DNA of 25,503 nt from Thiosocius sp049669185 (GCA_049669185.1 JBATKF010000279.1:1-25503), one strand, 5' to 3'; positions 15,329 to 22,000 are shown, counted from the first letter of the stretch. A program made the numbers and translations. The notes: generated by a model not told the origin, from the letters alone.

Positions 15329-15649
15329 ATGACCAAATCGGAACTGATCGAAGTCATTGCGCGGGAGCAGAGCCATCTGGCCTATCGTGACGTCGAGCTC
15401 GCGGTCAAGTGCATGATCGAGCAGATGAGCCAGGCGCTGGCCTCTGGTGAACGCATTGAAATCCGCGGTTTCGGTAGCTTCTCGCTGCATTTTCGGCCGC
15501 CGCGGATGGGCCGCAATCCCAAGACTGGAGACTCGGTTGAGCTGAGCGGCAAATATGTGCCGCACTTCAAACCGGGTAAGGAACTGCGTGAACGCGTAAA
15601 CGAGAAGTTCGAGATCGAATTGGCGACACAGCGCGAGGGCCATGGTTGA
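15329..15649 (+). CDS. ihfB: Integration host factor subunit beta
   Basis: A nucleoid protein that forms a heterodimer with IhfA and bends DNA sharply at specific sites. It has 106 residues. It begins MTKSELIEVIAREQSHL. The DNA-binding beta arms contain IEIRGFGSFSLHFRPPRMGRNPKTGD (split at Gly), with the intercalating proline in GRNPKTG, and KYVPHFKPGKELRERVN ends the fold. The C-terminal tail (about 12 residues after NEKFEIE) is longer than in E. coli (94 residues). GGCAGGG five bases before the ATG is a good ribosome site. The order rpsA-ihfB is conserved in gammaproteobacteria, and an intrinsic terminator follows. Confidence 0.97.
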   Translation: MTKSELIEVIAREQSHLAYRDVELAVKCMIEQMSQALASGERIEIRGFGSFSLHFRPPRMGRNPKTGDSVELSGKYVPHFKPGKELRERVNEKFEIELATQREGHG

Positions 15650-15682
15650 TCTGGCCTGCGCGCCTTGCAACTTTGCATCAAC

Positions 15683-15706
15683 GCCGGCGTTTGCCGGCTT
15701 TGTTTT
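15683..15706 (+). terminator. Intrinsic terminator after ihfB
   Basis: GCCGGC (15683-15688), loop GTTT, GCCGGC (15693-15698), then TTTGTTTT. A 6-bp all-GC stem with a U-rich tail is a standard Rho-independent signal. It closes the long gyrA-ihfB block before the convergent minus-strand genes. Confidence 0.85.
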
Positions 15707-15737
15707 GCGCGGGATTCCCGCCATATGTCTCCATGGG

Positions 15738-16238
15738 CTAATCACCGGCCTGCTTCGCGGGGAGTCTGGGGCGTAACTGATCGCGAAACACAATATTGTC
15801 TGCGGGCGGGCGGTCGCCGGATTCTCCACGCGTGCCACCGTGCTGGGGGCGACGCTCACCGACCTGTGTTTTGCCCTCTGACAGACGTTCGCCGGCCGCA
15901 AGCAGAGATTGGTGGAGATCCCGGCTATAGTCCAGCCGATGGACTCGCGGCTGCTGCGCCTGCGTCGTCCGCACCCACAGCAGGATATCGCCGCGCTGCT
16001 CAGTCATCGGTCTTGGCTCGCTGACATCAAAGGCGACCAGCTCGAAACGCTTAGGTAGCGGTGCCTCCGTCGGCCAGCCCTGCATGCCCTTCAGCAGCAC
16101 GTAATGACCTACGTAAAAAAACGGCAGTGCAACCAGAATCACGATGATCAGCCAGCGCGGTCGCCGGCCCTCGGCTGCAACGAATAGACCGACTAGCGCC
16201 AACGGGACGACGTAGAGCAGCGAAATCAGGGATTCCAC
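15738..16238 (-). CDS. Two-TM membrane protein of the stator-like module
   Basis: I do not recognise the family. It has 166 residues. Residues about 3-21 and 27-48 are hydrophobic (LLYVVPLALVGLFVAA and LIIVILVALPFFYVGHYVL), joined by a basic turn GRRPRW, so both ends should face the same side. The rest is soluble and rich in Arg and Gln, with an FELVAFDVSEPRP strand-like stretch and a low-complexity tail. It starts at GTG, three bases after the stop of the ExbD-like gene, so it is probably coupled to it. It is the last gene of the minus-strand module; the C-terminal half may be less conserved. It may be an accessory membrane or assembly factor for the channel, which is inference from position only. 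Confidence 0.65.
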   Translation of the reverse strand: MESLISLLYVVPLALVGLFVAAEGRRPRWLIIVILVALPFFYVGHYVLLKGMQGWPTEAPLPKRFELVAFDVSEPRPMTEQRGDILLWVRTTQAQQPRVHRLDYSRDLHQSLLAAGERLSEGKTQVGERRPQHGGTRGESGDRPPADNIVFRDQLRPRLPAKQAGD

Positions 16239-16241
16239 AGG

Positions 16242-16859
16242 CTAGGGGCCGGGCTCGAGTGCATAGGGTGTGAGCCTTTTTTGGAGTTGATTCAAGCCCT
16301 GTATGTGGCCTTTTTGATCCAGGGTAAAACGAACCACCGTTTGTTCGATGTCCTGAGCGGCCAACAGGACCTTGCGCACGAAGACCGTCTGCAGCGTCGG
16401 ATTGACCTTCTCCACTTTCACCAAGGCCTCCACGCCGTTGGGTTGGGCCGCCGTGTAGTAATAGAGATTGACGGTGTACTCGCCGGGGATCACGCCGCGA
16501 ATCGTGACCACTTCCTGGTTGATCGGGTAAACGAGCTCTCTGCCGTCGACGATGATGGTGTCGTTGATTTCGCCGCGATCATCGCGATCGAGGTGCAGCC
16601 AGCCGGCGTCCTTGCGAAGGTAGGACACGGTCTCGCCGATGGGGTCCTCTACCCAGAGATCGATGTCGTCTGCCAGCAGCTCCGGCCAGGTCACAGAGAT
16701 GATGTATTCCGCTTTGAGGTTGATCCGTCCCTTGCGCGCCTCCGGGTTCATGAACATCACCGAGACCAGGAACAGAAACGTGAATCCGAGCAGGGCGTTG
16801 AACAAGAGGTCGATGAAAGGATCGGTTGACCGGGAATGCCTCGAGCCTCGGCGACGCAT
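16242..16859 (-). CDS. ExbD/TolR-like subunit with beta-rich periplasmic domain
   Basis: A 205-residue protein from the ATG at 16859, which has GAGG six bases upstream; a TTG at 16871 is the alternative start. A short Arg-rich cytoplasmic end leads into one TM helix (about 14-40) with TDPFIDLLFNALLGFTFLF. The acidic D17 in PFID sits where ExbD/TolR/MotB carry their proton-binding Asp. The periplasmic part is not the ExbD fold. ADDIDLWVEDPIGE, HLDRDDRGEINDT, VVTIRGVIPGEYTVNLYYYT and VEALVKVEKVNP suggest a beta-sandwich, loosely like YfaP/DUF2135 domains. Asp-rich loops could bind a metal. It lies between the channel gene and a two-TM gene. The role of the beta domain (wall, glycan or protein binding) is unknown. 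Confidence 0.75.
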   Translation of the reverse strand: MRRRGSRHSRSTDPFIDLLFNALLGFTFLFLVSVMFMNPEARKGRINLKAEYIISVTWPELLADDIDLWVEDPIGETVSYLRKDAGWLHLDRDDRGEINDTIIVDGRELVYPINQEVVTIRGVIPGEYTVNLYYYTAAQPNGVEALVKVEKVNPTLQTVFVRKVLLAAQDIEQTVVRFTLDQKGHIQGLNQLQKRLTPYALEPGP

Positions 16860-16867
16860 GCCAGACC

Positions 16868-17611
16868 TCAAGCCTCGGTCAAGCGGCGCAGCTCGGCCGT
16901 GAAGTGAACCTCGGACAGCTCGATGATCTCGGCCATCAGGTGATCGACCGCGCCGTCGAGTAGTCGATACTGAAACCCCAGCAGAATACCTGCGCCCAGA
17001 CCCGTCAGTGTGGTGTAGAGCGCCACACGCATTCCGCCGCTCATATCGGTAAGTAACTGCTGCAACACCTGGACATCGACGCTAGGCACCTGAGCCACCG
17101 AGCTGAGCATAAAAATAAAACCGATCACGGTCCCCAACAGCCCCAGACGGATCATCAGATCAGCGAGGAACCAGCCCGTCTCGTGGCCGCGACCCAGTAC
17201 CTGCTCCAACCGCTCCAGAAGCAGTTCCTGACGGCACAGTGTTCCGTGCTGAATCGTCTTGTTGGCCAACAGCAGCAGGTGGTGATGCGCGTAAGAATCG
17301 GCGTGGTCTTCGGTGCAAAAGCGCAGACCCGTCGCAGGGTCGTTGACAAACAGTGGCTGGTCTTGGCGCGCACGCAGCGACATGTCCATAGCGATGCATA
17401 ACTGTCTGCCTAGAAACCGCGCGCGCCGTCCGGCGTCGAGACTCGTGAGTAAGAACAGCGCGAGGATGACGCCTGAAAGATAGCTTTCGTCAGTGCGCAG
17501 CAGCTGGTCGACCAGTCCATTGCGGTAAGCAACGAAGCCGCCGAATACGACGATGCCGAAGAATATCAGCCAGCGATAAAAGGCGCGGTAAGCGCCGGCG
17601 CAGCGGGTCAT
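16868..17611 (-). CDS. MotA/TolQ/ExbB-type proton channel subunit
   Basis: A 247-residue protein from the ATG at 17611; a TTG at 17659 in frame gives 263. It has four hydrophobic stretches: about 13-29, 44-57, 148-170 and 193-215. A cytoplasmic stretch of about 90 residues lies between the second and third. IRLGLLGTVIGFIFML (155-169) and MRVALYTTLTGLGAGILLGFQYR (split near 203) are the paired channel helices of the family, with threonines T200, T201 and T203 in the pore-facing position. In MotA, TolQ and ExbB such subunits form pentamers around a dimer of the Asp-bearing partner, here encoded next. It is too short and lacks the long tail of the anti-phage ZorA. The load of this motor is unknown. 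Confidence 0.85.
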   Translation of the reverse strand: MTRCAGAYRAFYRWLIFFGIVVFGGFVAYRNGLVDQLLRTDESYLSGVILALFLLTSLDAGRRARFLGRQLCIAMDMSLRARQDQPLFVNDPATGLRFCTEDHADSYAHHHLLLLANKTIQHGTLCRQELLLERLEQVLGRGHETGWFLADLMIRLGLLGTVIGFIFMLSSVAQVPSVDVQVLQQLLTDMSGGMRVALYTTLTGLGAGILLGFQYRLLDGAVDHLMAEIIELSEVHFTAELRRLTEA

Positions 17612-17842
17612 GACCGGCAGCGGCCCCGATTGGCGAACCAGGCTAAGGAGTATAAACAAACGCCTTGCAGCGCAGCGCCTTGTTCAGAATTCGTGTTGTC
17701 GACCGACCCGCGCCGGTTTTTTGCTCGCGTCCCGGGCGGACTTCACCGCCACTCTCAGCGTGCTAAACAGCACCCCAGGGAGGCGAATTCAGCTCCACCC
17801 GGGTGGGGGTATCCGAACCCGACATTAGAGGGCGGGCGAACT
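17612..17842 (-). other. Gap inside the stator-like module; possible interspersed repeat
   Basis: A 231-bp space between two genes of one strand, unusually large for this module. It holds a 12-bp palindrome CCACCCGGGTGG (17795-17806) and a small hairpin GTGCT-AAAC-AGCAC (17760-17773). On the minus strand an untouched frame of about 34 codons, starting IRLPGVLFSTLRVAVKSA, has no start site. No complete gene is credible. It may be a repeat remnant or a processed leader. Confidence 0.35.
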
Positions 17843-18010
17843 TCATGCACTGAATGCCAGGGCACACAGATAAGCGGTCAAGGCCGCAAAGAATACGCTG
17901 ATCTCGAACAGGGACCGTGAGCGGCTGCGGCGCAGCGCCACGTTGAAATCCATAATACTGTCTATCTTGGGACCGTTCAGGTCACGCATGAAATACCGGC
18001 TGGGTTGCAT
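17843..18010 (-). CDS. Small single-TM protein at the head of the stator-like module
   Basis: A 55-residue protein. The ATG at 18010 has GGAGG eight bases upstream, a strong ribosome site, so I prefer it to the TTG at 18025. Residues about 1-35 are polar (DLNGPKIDSIMDFNVALRRS and RSRS), and the C-terminus is one TM helix (FEISVFFAALTAYLCALAF). The basic RRSRSRS before the helix predicts the N-terminus in the cytoplasm. I know no family. It is the first gene after a good promoter (18050-18077) and lies upstream of the channel gene, so it may be a small regulator or third subunit of that complex. Confidence 0.65.
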   Translation of the reverse strand: MQPSRYFMRDLNGPKIDSIMDFNVALRRSRSRSLFEISVFFAALTAYLCALAFSA

Positions 18011-18049
18011 CCCTGGATCCTCCAAGAGGTTTTCTTTTGGTTCTCCAGA

Positions 18050-18077
18050 ATAGTAGCAGCGATAGAGAACAAAGCAA
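18050..18077 (-). promoter_or_regulatory. Sigma-70 promoter of the stator-like module
   Basis: On the minus strand TTGCTT (18072-18077) and TACTAT (18050-18055) are 16 bp apart. Transcription would start near 18043 and give a leader of about 33 bases with the GGAGG site. It sits in an AT-rich divergent region. Confidence 0.5.
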
Positions 18078-18139
18078 GAACGTAATCTCGGCTAATCGAT
18101 GTTTTTATATTAGTACGTGATTATGTCATTGCATGGTTT

Positions 18140-18145
18140 TATACT
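18140..18145 (+). promoter_or_regulatory. -10-like TATACT before the small protein gene
   Basis: TATACT lies 30 bases before the GTG of the next gene, in AT-rich DNA. No good -35 is found 16-18 bp upstream (GTGATT region), so it would need an activator or is weak. Confidence 0.3.
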
Positions 18146-18174
18146 AATCCCGCAACCGATCAAGGGGATTACTC

Positions 18175-18456
18175 GTGAATCGCAAACTCGTCGACCAGTG
18201 CGTGGAGAATCTGTGTGAGAAGGGCTGCCAGGCGGTCTGGTCTGACATAAGGGCATTGGAAGCGGGCGAGGCATTGTCTGAGGTCGAGGGTCTCTCGAGC
18301 TCAGAGCGAACGGCCGTAATCTCTGAATTGAAAGCGGTGATGTCCGTTTACGAGGGGCATTGCAGGCCGACGCAGGACCGCGACGTCGAGCGACCCCGAT
18401 CTGACGCCCGATCGAGCGTCGTGTCATCCCACAGCCAACCAGCGCGGGATCGTTGA
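18175..18456 (+). CDS. Small conserved-looking soluble protein, unknown function
   Basis: A 93-residue protein starting at GTG, with AAGGGG about eight bases upstream. Residues 1-62 look like a compact helical domain: LVDQCVENLCEKGCQAVWSD has the spacing C9, C14, C18, and is followed by LEAGEALSEVEGLSSSERTAVISELKAVMSVY. The tail (about 63-93) is Arg/Ser/Asp-rich and probably disordered. The pattern resembles short uncharacterised gammaproteobacterial proteins I recall, but I cannot name a family. The three cysteines could bind metal. The gene is divergent from the stator-like module. Confidence 0.6.
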   Translation: MNRKLVDQCVENLCEKGCQAVWSDIRALEAGEALSEVEGLSSSERTAVISELKAVMSVYEGHCRPTQDRDVERPRSDARSSVVSSHSQPARDR

Positions 18457-18566
18457 ACGCCACGGAATACAACTCCGCCGAGCCGCCTTGCGGCCCGGCA
18501 ACTGACTTGTCACGCCTTCCGGGCCCGTTCAGACTCGGGGTTTGACCGAGCGTAATTTCCCGTCCC

Positions 18567-19442
18567 ATGCGTGTCGCTTTGCGTGTCCAGGCCCGATCTT
18601 TGCGCGGACTGCGCGAGGGTATACCGAACCTATTACGGCTATTCGGCGAGTACCAAGTGCGAGCGAGCTTTTTCTTTCCGCTCGGGCGCGATCTGTCGGG
18701 TCGGCATCTGCGAAAGACCTGGCGCGAGAGGCAACTGCTGGGCTGGCCCGCGCTCGCCTATGGGACCCTATTGGCAGCCCCGTCGTTGAGCATGGTAGCC
18801 GCAGGCCTGATGGTGTCGGCGCGCGGCGAGGGCCATGAGGTGGGCTTGTGCGGCCTGTCGCCACAACGCTGGGCCGACCAGCTGGCCTACGCCGATGACC
18901 CTTGGGTCGAGCAGCAGGGCGAAGCCCTGTGGACGCGTTATCTCGGCCTCGGCGGTGAGACGCCGTGCGCGCTGGCGACACCGAACTGGCAGGTCCATCC
19001 GGGCCTGCTGCGCGGATTGTCGGCCAGCAGATATCGCTACTCGACGCTGACGCGGGGTCGCTATCCGTACTATCCGGTCCTGCAGGGTGTCCGTTCGGCG
19101 ATTCCGGAGATTCCGACGACGCTGCCGACGGCCGATGAATTGCTGTGCCAGCCAGGGGTCTCGAGCGACAATGTCCACGAGTATCTGTATGCGGAAAGCC
19201 GGCATTTGTTGCCGGCCGGGCATGTGTATGCGGTCAGCGCCGAACGCGAGGGGCTGGATTTGCTGCCGTTGATGGAGAAGTTGCTGGTGATGTGGCGCGG
19301 ACAGGGGGGCTCGATCCGCACCCTGGGCGATGCCCTCGGCGGCGTCGATACGGATAGTCTGCCCCATCACCAGGCGGGTTGGGGTGCCGTCGCGGGGGGC
19401 CAGGGTCAGGTGGCGATGCAGAGTATCCAGGTGCCGGCATGA
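18567..19442 (+). CDS. ArnD-like polysaccharide deacetylase homologue, probably inactive
   Basis: A 291-residue protein. The frame RVALRV..SLRGLREGIPNLLRLF and VRASFFFPLGRDLSGRHL follow ArnD (4-deoxy-4-formamido-arabinose-undecaprenol deformylase, NodB fold) closely, as does PTTLPTADELL. The metal and catalytic positions are changed. The two Asp of IDVDTFRG are Q8 and R10. The His of EVGLHAWDHH read EVGLCGLSPQ (C95, P99, Q100). The His of VYTIHAEVEG is S224. A C-terminal stretch (about 255-291) is unlike ArnD. It thus keeps the fold but lacks the known chemistry, so a binding or scaffold role is likely. There is no clear ribosome site before the ATG at 18567. Its stop overlaps the SET gene start (ATGA). 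Confidence 0.75.
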   Translation: MRVALRVQARSLRGLREGIPNLLRLFGEYQVRASFFFPLGRDLSGRHLRKTWRERQLLGWPALAYGTLLAAPSLSMVAAGLMVSARGEGHEVGLCGLSPQRWADQLAYADDPWVEQQGEALWTRYLGLGGETPCALATPNWQVHPGLLRGLSASRYRYSTLTRGRYPYYPVLQGVRSAIPEIPTTLPTADELLCQPGVSSDNVHEYLYAESRHLLPAGHVYAVSAEREGLDLLPLMEKLLVMWRGQGGSIRTLGDALGGVDTDSLPHHQAGWGAVAGGQGQVAMQSIQVPA

Positions 19443-19783
19443 ATCGACAGCCGCGCAGCACCAACGCCCAGTTACGCGGTACGGTCTATGTCGCAGCATC
19501 GTCGATCCATGGGACAGGCGTATTCGCGGCGCGCAAGCTCGCGAAAGGCGAATACATCGGCACCTTCCACGGACCTGCGGTGCGCCGCGATGGCATGTAT
19601 GTCCTTTGGGTATACGAACAGGGTGGCGACGCGGATCCGGTCGGTCGTAGCGGGAGGAACATGCTGCGCTACCTCAATCATTCATCGCCATGCAATGCGG
19701 TGTTCGATGGTTTCGACCTGTATGCCCGGCGCGCGATTGCCCATGACGCCGAGATCACCATTGACTATGGTGAGGCGCAATGA
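19439..19783 (+). CDS. Compact SET-domain protein (putative lysine methyltransferase)
   Basis: A 114-residue protein. The SET signatures are present: SSIHGTGVFAARKLAKGEYIG (near 21-41, split), MLRYLNHSSPCNA (75-87) with the NH pair that lines the S-adenosylmethionine site, and EITIDYGE (105-112) with the catalytic-region tyrosine. Post-SET cysteines are absent, as is usual for short bacterial members. The ATG overlaps the stop of the ArnD-like gene by the ATGA rule, so the two proteins are made together. The substrate is unknown. The open frame continues upstream to 19379, but that part overlaps the previous gene. It precedes cmoA by 82 bases. Confidence 0.85.
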   Translation: MNRQPRSTNAQLRGTVYVAASSIHGTGVFAARKLAKGEYIGTFHGPAVRRDGMYVLWVYEQGGDADPVGRSGRNMLRYLNHSSPCNAVFDGFDLYARRAIAHDAEITIDYGEAQ

Positions 19784-19865
19784 GGCCTCAAGGTGGTTGT
19801 CGCGCTGCTTTCGGTGGCCGATCGGCGAACAATCCCGGCGCCTTCGGTCCATCGGGGGCCTAACC

Positions 19866-20597
19866 TTGGCTGATAGCGATTCCAGCGACCGCCTGTATGC
19901 CGGTGATACTTCACCGGCGGGCGGTTTTGTCTTCGATGACGCCGTCGCAGCGGTATTCCCCGACATGATCAAACGCTCGGTACCCGGGTATGCGGCGATC
20001 ATCCAGATGATCCAGTTACTGGCCGAGCGTTATGCACATCCGGGCAGCGCCCTGCTCGATCTCGGGTGTTCGCTGGGCGCTTCGACAGTTGCCCTCGCCG
20101 CGGGTAGTGCGGGCAGGAACTGCCAGGTGGTGGGCGTCGATAATGCGCCCGCGATGTTGTCACGTGCCCAGTCTATGTTGTCTGCGCGGTATCCGCAGAT
20201 ACAGTGGTTGTGCGCAGATGTGCGCGAGGTGACGATCGAACGGGCATCGGTGGTGGTATCGAACTTCACACTGCAGTTCCTGCCGCCAGGCGATCGGCTT
20301 GCGCTATTCGAGCGCGTCCATGCGGGCCTGACCGAGGGTGGCATCCTGATCTTGTCGGAGAAGATTGCCGGCGCCGATGAATCTGCCGACCGGCTTCTGA
20401 CAGAGATGCATCATGCCTTCAAGAGCGCCAACGGCTACAGCGATCTCGAGATAAGTCGAAAGCGCAATGCGTTGGAGAATGTCCTGATACCTGAGACGTT
20501 GTGCATCCATGAGAAACGCCTACGCCAAGCCGGCTTTGCGCGCATCGATCTATGGTTTCAGTGCTTCAATTTTGTGTCGCTGGTGGCGCGGAAATGA
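19866..20597 (+). CDS. cmoA: Carboxy-S-adenosyl-L-methionine synthase
   Basis: Makes carboxy-SAM from SAM and prephenate for the wobble-base modification cmo5U34 in tRNA. It has 243 residues from the TTG at 19866 (E. coli 247). The key stretch FVFDDAVAAVFPDMIKRSVPGY, DLGCSLGASTVAL, NFTLQFLPP, MHHAFKSANGYSDLEISRKR and LWFQCFNFVSL all match the family. A GGGGG eight bases upstream supports this start. The frame is open much further upstream but that part overlaps the SET gene. Its TGA overlaps the cmoB ATG. It uses prephenate, which links it to the aromatic genes in region 2 by metabolite only. Confidence 0.95.
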   Translation: MADSDSSDRLYAGDTSPAGGFVFDDAVAAVFPDMIKRSVPGYAAIIQMIQLLAERYAHPGSALLDLGCSLGASTVALAAGSAGRNCQVVGVDNAPAMLSRAQSMLSARYPQIQWLCADVREVTIERASVVVSNFTLQFLPPGDRLALFERVHAGLTEGGILILSEKIAGADESADRLLTEMHHAFKSANGYSDLEISRKRNALENVLIPETLCIHEKRLRQAGFARIDLWFQCFNFVSLVARK

Positions 20598-21583
20598 TCG
20601 ACGCCGAGTCGCTCCGGCAGATGCTGCTGACGGAGAGACTGGATCCCTGGGCGGAACAGATTGCGCATCAGTTGGATCTGGCCTTGAATCTTGCGCCGCA
20701 CGGTGACTGGGCGCGGTGGAACAGGGCGCTGAACGGATTGCCAAGCCTGGGCAAGGGGACGGTCGACTGCCACGATGGCGCGATAGGCCTCAACCCTGAT
20801 GCGGTGATGTCGGCAGATGCGCGCGAAGCCCTGTTGCAGGCCTTGCGTGCATTGCGTCCGTGGCGAAAAGGGCCATACCGGATCGCTGACGTCGTACTCG
20901 ACACCGAATGGCGGTCCGACTGGAAGTGGGAACGTGTACGCTCGAGCCTCGCGCCGTTGTCCGGGCGGCTGGTGCTCGATGTGGGATGCGGCAACGGCTA
21001 CCATTGTTGGCGAATTGCCGACGCCGGTGCGCGGCGGGTAATCGGAATCGATCCCATGGCGCTGTTTCTGGCCCAGTTCCTCGCCATCCACAGGCTGCTG
21101 GCGCCGATGTCTCCCGACCTTGCAGGACGGGTGCATTTGTTGCCGCTGGGTATCGAGGCCTTACCGGCCGGTATGGCCCGCTTCGACACGGTGCTGTCGA
21201 TGGGGATTCTGTATCATCGGCGCTCGCCGATTGATCATCTGCTCGAGCTGCGGGGCGCACTCCGGCCAGGCGGCCAACTGGTACTCGAGACCCTGGTGAT
21301 CGAGGGTGGGGATGATCAGCTCCTGGTGCCGGCCGGCCGCTACGGCAAGATGCGCAACGTCTCGTTCATCCCTACCGCGGGGATGCTGCAGACTTGGCTG
21401 AAACGATGCGGATTCCGCGCTGTCCAACTGGTTGACGTCACCGCTACGACGGTAGACGAGCAACGGACGACGGCGTGGATGACGTTCGAGTCTCTTGCAG
21501 ATTTTCTCGATCCCGCCGATAAGCGATTTACGGTCGAGGGGTACCCTGCACCACGGCGAGCAGTCCTGATTGCGGAGGCCTGA
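20594..21583 (+). CDS. cmoB: tRNA U34 carboxymethyltransferase
   Basis: Transfers the carboxymethyl group from carboxy-SAM to 5-hydroxyuridine at tRNA position 34. It has 329 residues (E. coli 323). Its characteristic N-terminal part contains RKGPYRI-like WRKGPYRIADVVLDTEWRSDWKW; the methyltransferase fold carries VLDVGCGNGYHCWRIADAGA and LSMGILYHRRSPIDHL; the end has VEGYPAPRRAVLIA. The ATG at 20594 overlaps the cmoA stop (ATGA) and has GGCGCGGA before it, so the pair is translationally coupled. The open frame starting at 20552 is not the true start. Confidence 0.96.
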   Translation: MIDAESLRQMLLTERLDPWAEQIAHQLDLALNLAPHGDWARWNRALNGLPSLGKGTVDCHDGAIGLNPDAVMSADAREALLQALRALRPWRKGPYRIADVVLDTEWRSDWKWERVRSSLAPLSGRLVLDVGCGNGYHCWRIADAGARRVIGIDPMALFLAQFLAIHRLLAPMSPDLAGRVHLLPLGIEALPAGMARFDTVLSMGILYHRRSPIDHLLELRGALRPGGQLVLETLVIEGGDDQLLVPAGRYGKMRNVSFIPTAGMLQTWLKRCGFRAVQLVDVTATTVDEQRTTAWMTFESLADFLDPADKRFTVEGYPAPRRAVLIAEA

Positions 21584-21608
21584 CCTATCTGCCGAGGAGG
21601 AAGGCACA

Positions 21609-21917
21609 ATGACGGCGAAACCGAAGTTTTTTGTCGGACAGATCATTTTTCACAATCGCTTTAATTACCGTGGCGTGGTGGTGGACGTGGACGCCAGCTT
21701 CCAAGGGTCCCAGGCATGGTATGACCAAGTTGCTCGCTCGCGCCCGCCGAAAGACCAACCCTGGTACCGCGTCGTGGTCGACGGCGGCGATCACCAGACC
21801 TATGTCGCCGAGCGCAACCTCGAGGCCGCACCGGATACGGCGCCGGTATCCAATCCTGCGCTGGCCGAACTGTTCACCGGCTATCGGGACGGCGTGTACC
21901 AACACCAGACGCATTGA
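21609..21917 (+). CDS. hspQ: Heat shock protein HspQ (YccV-like)
   Basis: A small 102-residue protein. The YccV/hemimethylated-DNA-binding domain is covered: KFFVGQIIFHNRFNYRGVVVDVD, then WYDQVARSRPPKDQPWYRVVVDG and YVAERNLE. In E. coli HspQ promotes Lon-dependent and DnaA-related proteolysis under heat. GAGGAGGAAGG just before the ATG is a strong ribosome site. It follows cmoB by 25 bases and may share its transcript. A hairpin (21943-21959) follows. Confidence 0.93.
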   Translation: MTAKPKFFVGQIIFHNRFNYRGVVVDVDASFQGSQAWYDQVARSRPPKDQPWYRVVVDGGDHQTYVAERNLEAAPDTAPVSNPALAELFTGYRDGVYQHQTH

Positions 21918-21942
21918 CAGGCTGTGAGGCATAAAAGACGCG

Positions 21943-21959
21943 CGGGATGGGGGATCCCG
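21943..21959 (+). terminator. Hairpin after hspQ, without T-run
   Basis: CGGGAT (21943-21948), loop GGGGG, ATCCCG (21954-21959). It is a perfect 6-bp stem, but the next bases are GCAGGCTAGG. It could stabilise the hspQ message; classical termination is doubtful. Confidence 0.3.
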
Positions 21960-22000
21960 GCAGGCTAGGTGCTGCGTCGCCTAAGAAAGCGATATGCAGG

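Noticed and set aside
16330..16347. CGAAC-N8-GTTCG dyad as a LexA site
   Set aside because: It lies within the ExbD-like coding sequence, its spacing fits neither the B. subtilis nor the GTTC-N7-GTTC box, and no promoter is near.
15738..18010. Zorya anti-phage system
   Set aside because: The channel subunit is short without the long ZorA tail, the partner lacks an OmpA-like domain, and no ZorC/ZorD/ZorE helicase or nuclease is adjacent.
15738..18010. Tol-Pal or TonB-ExbB-ExbD cluster
   Set aside because: There is no tolA, tolB, pal or tonB, and the beta-rich periplasmic domain does not match TolR or ExbD.
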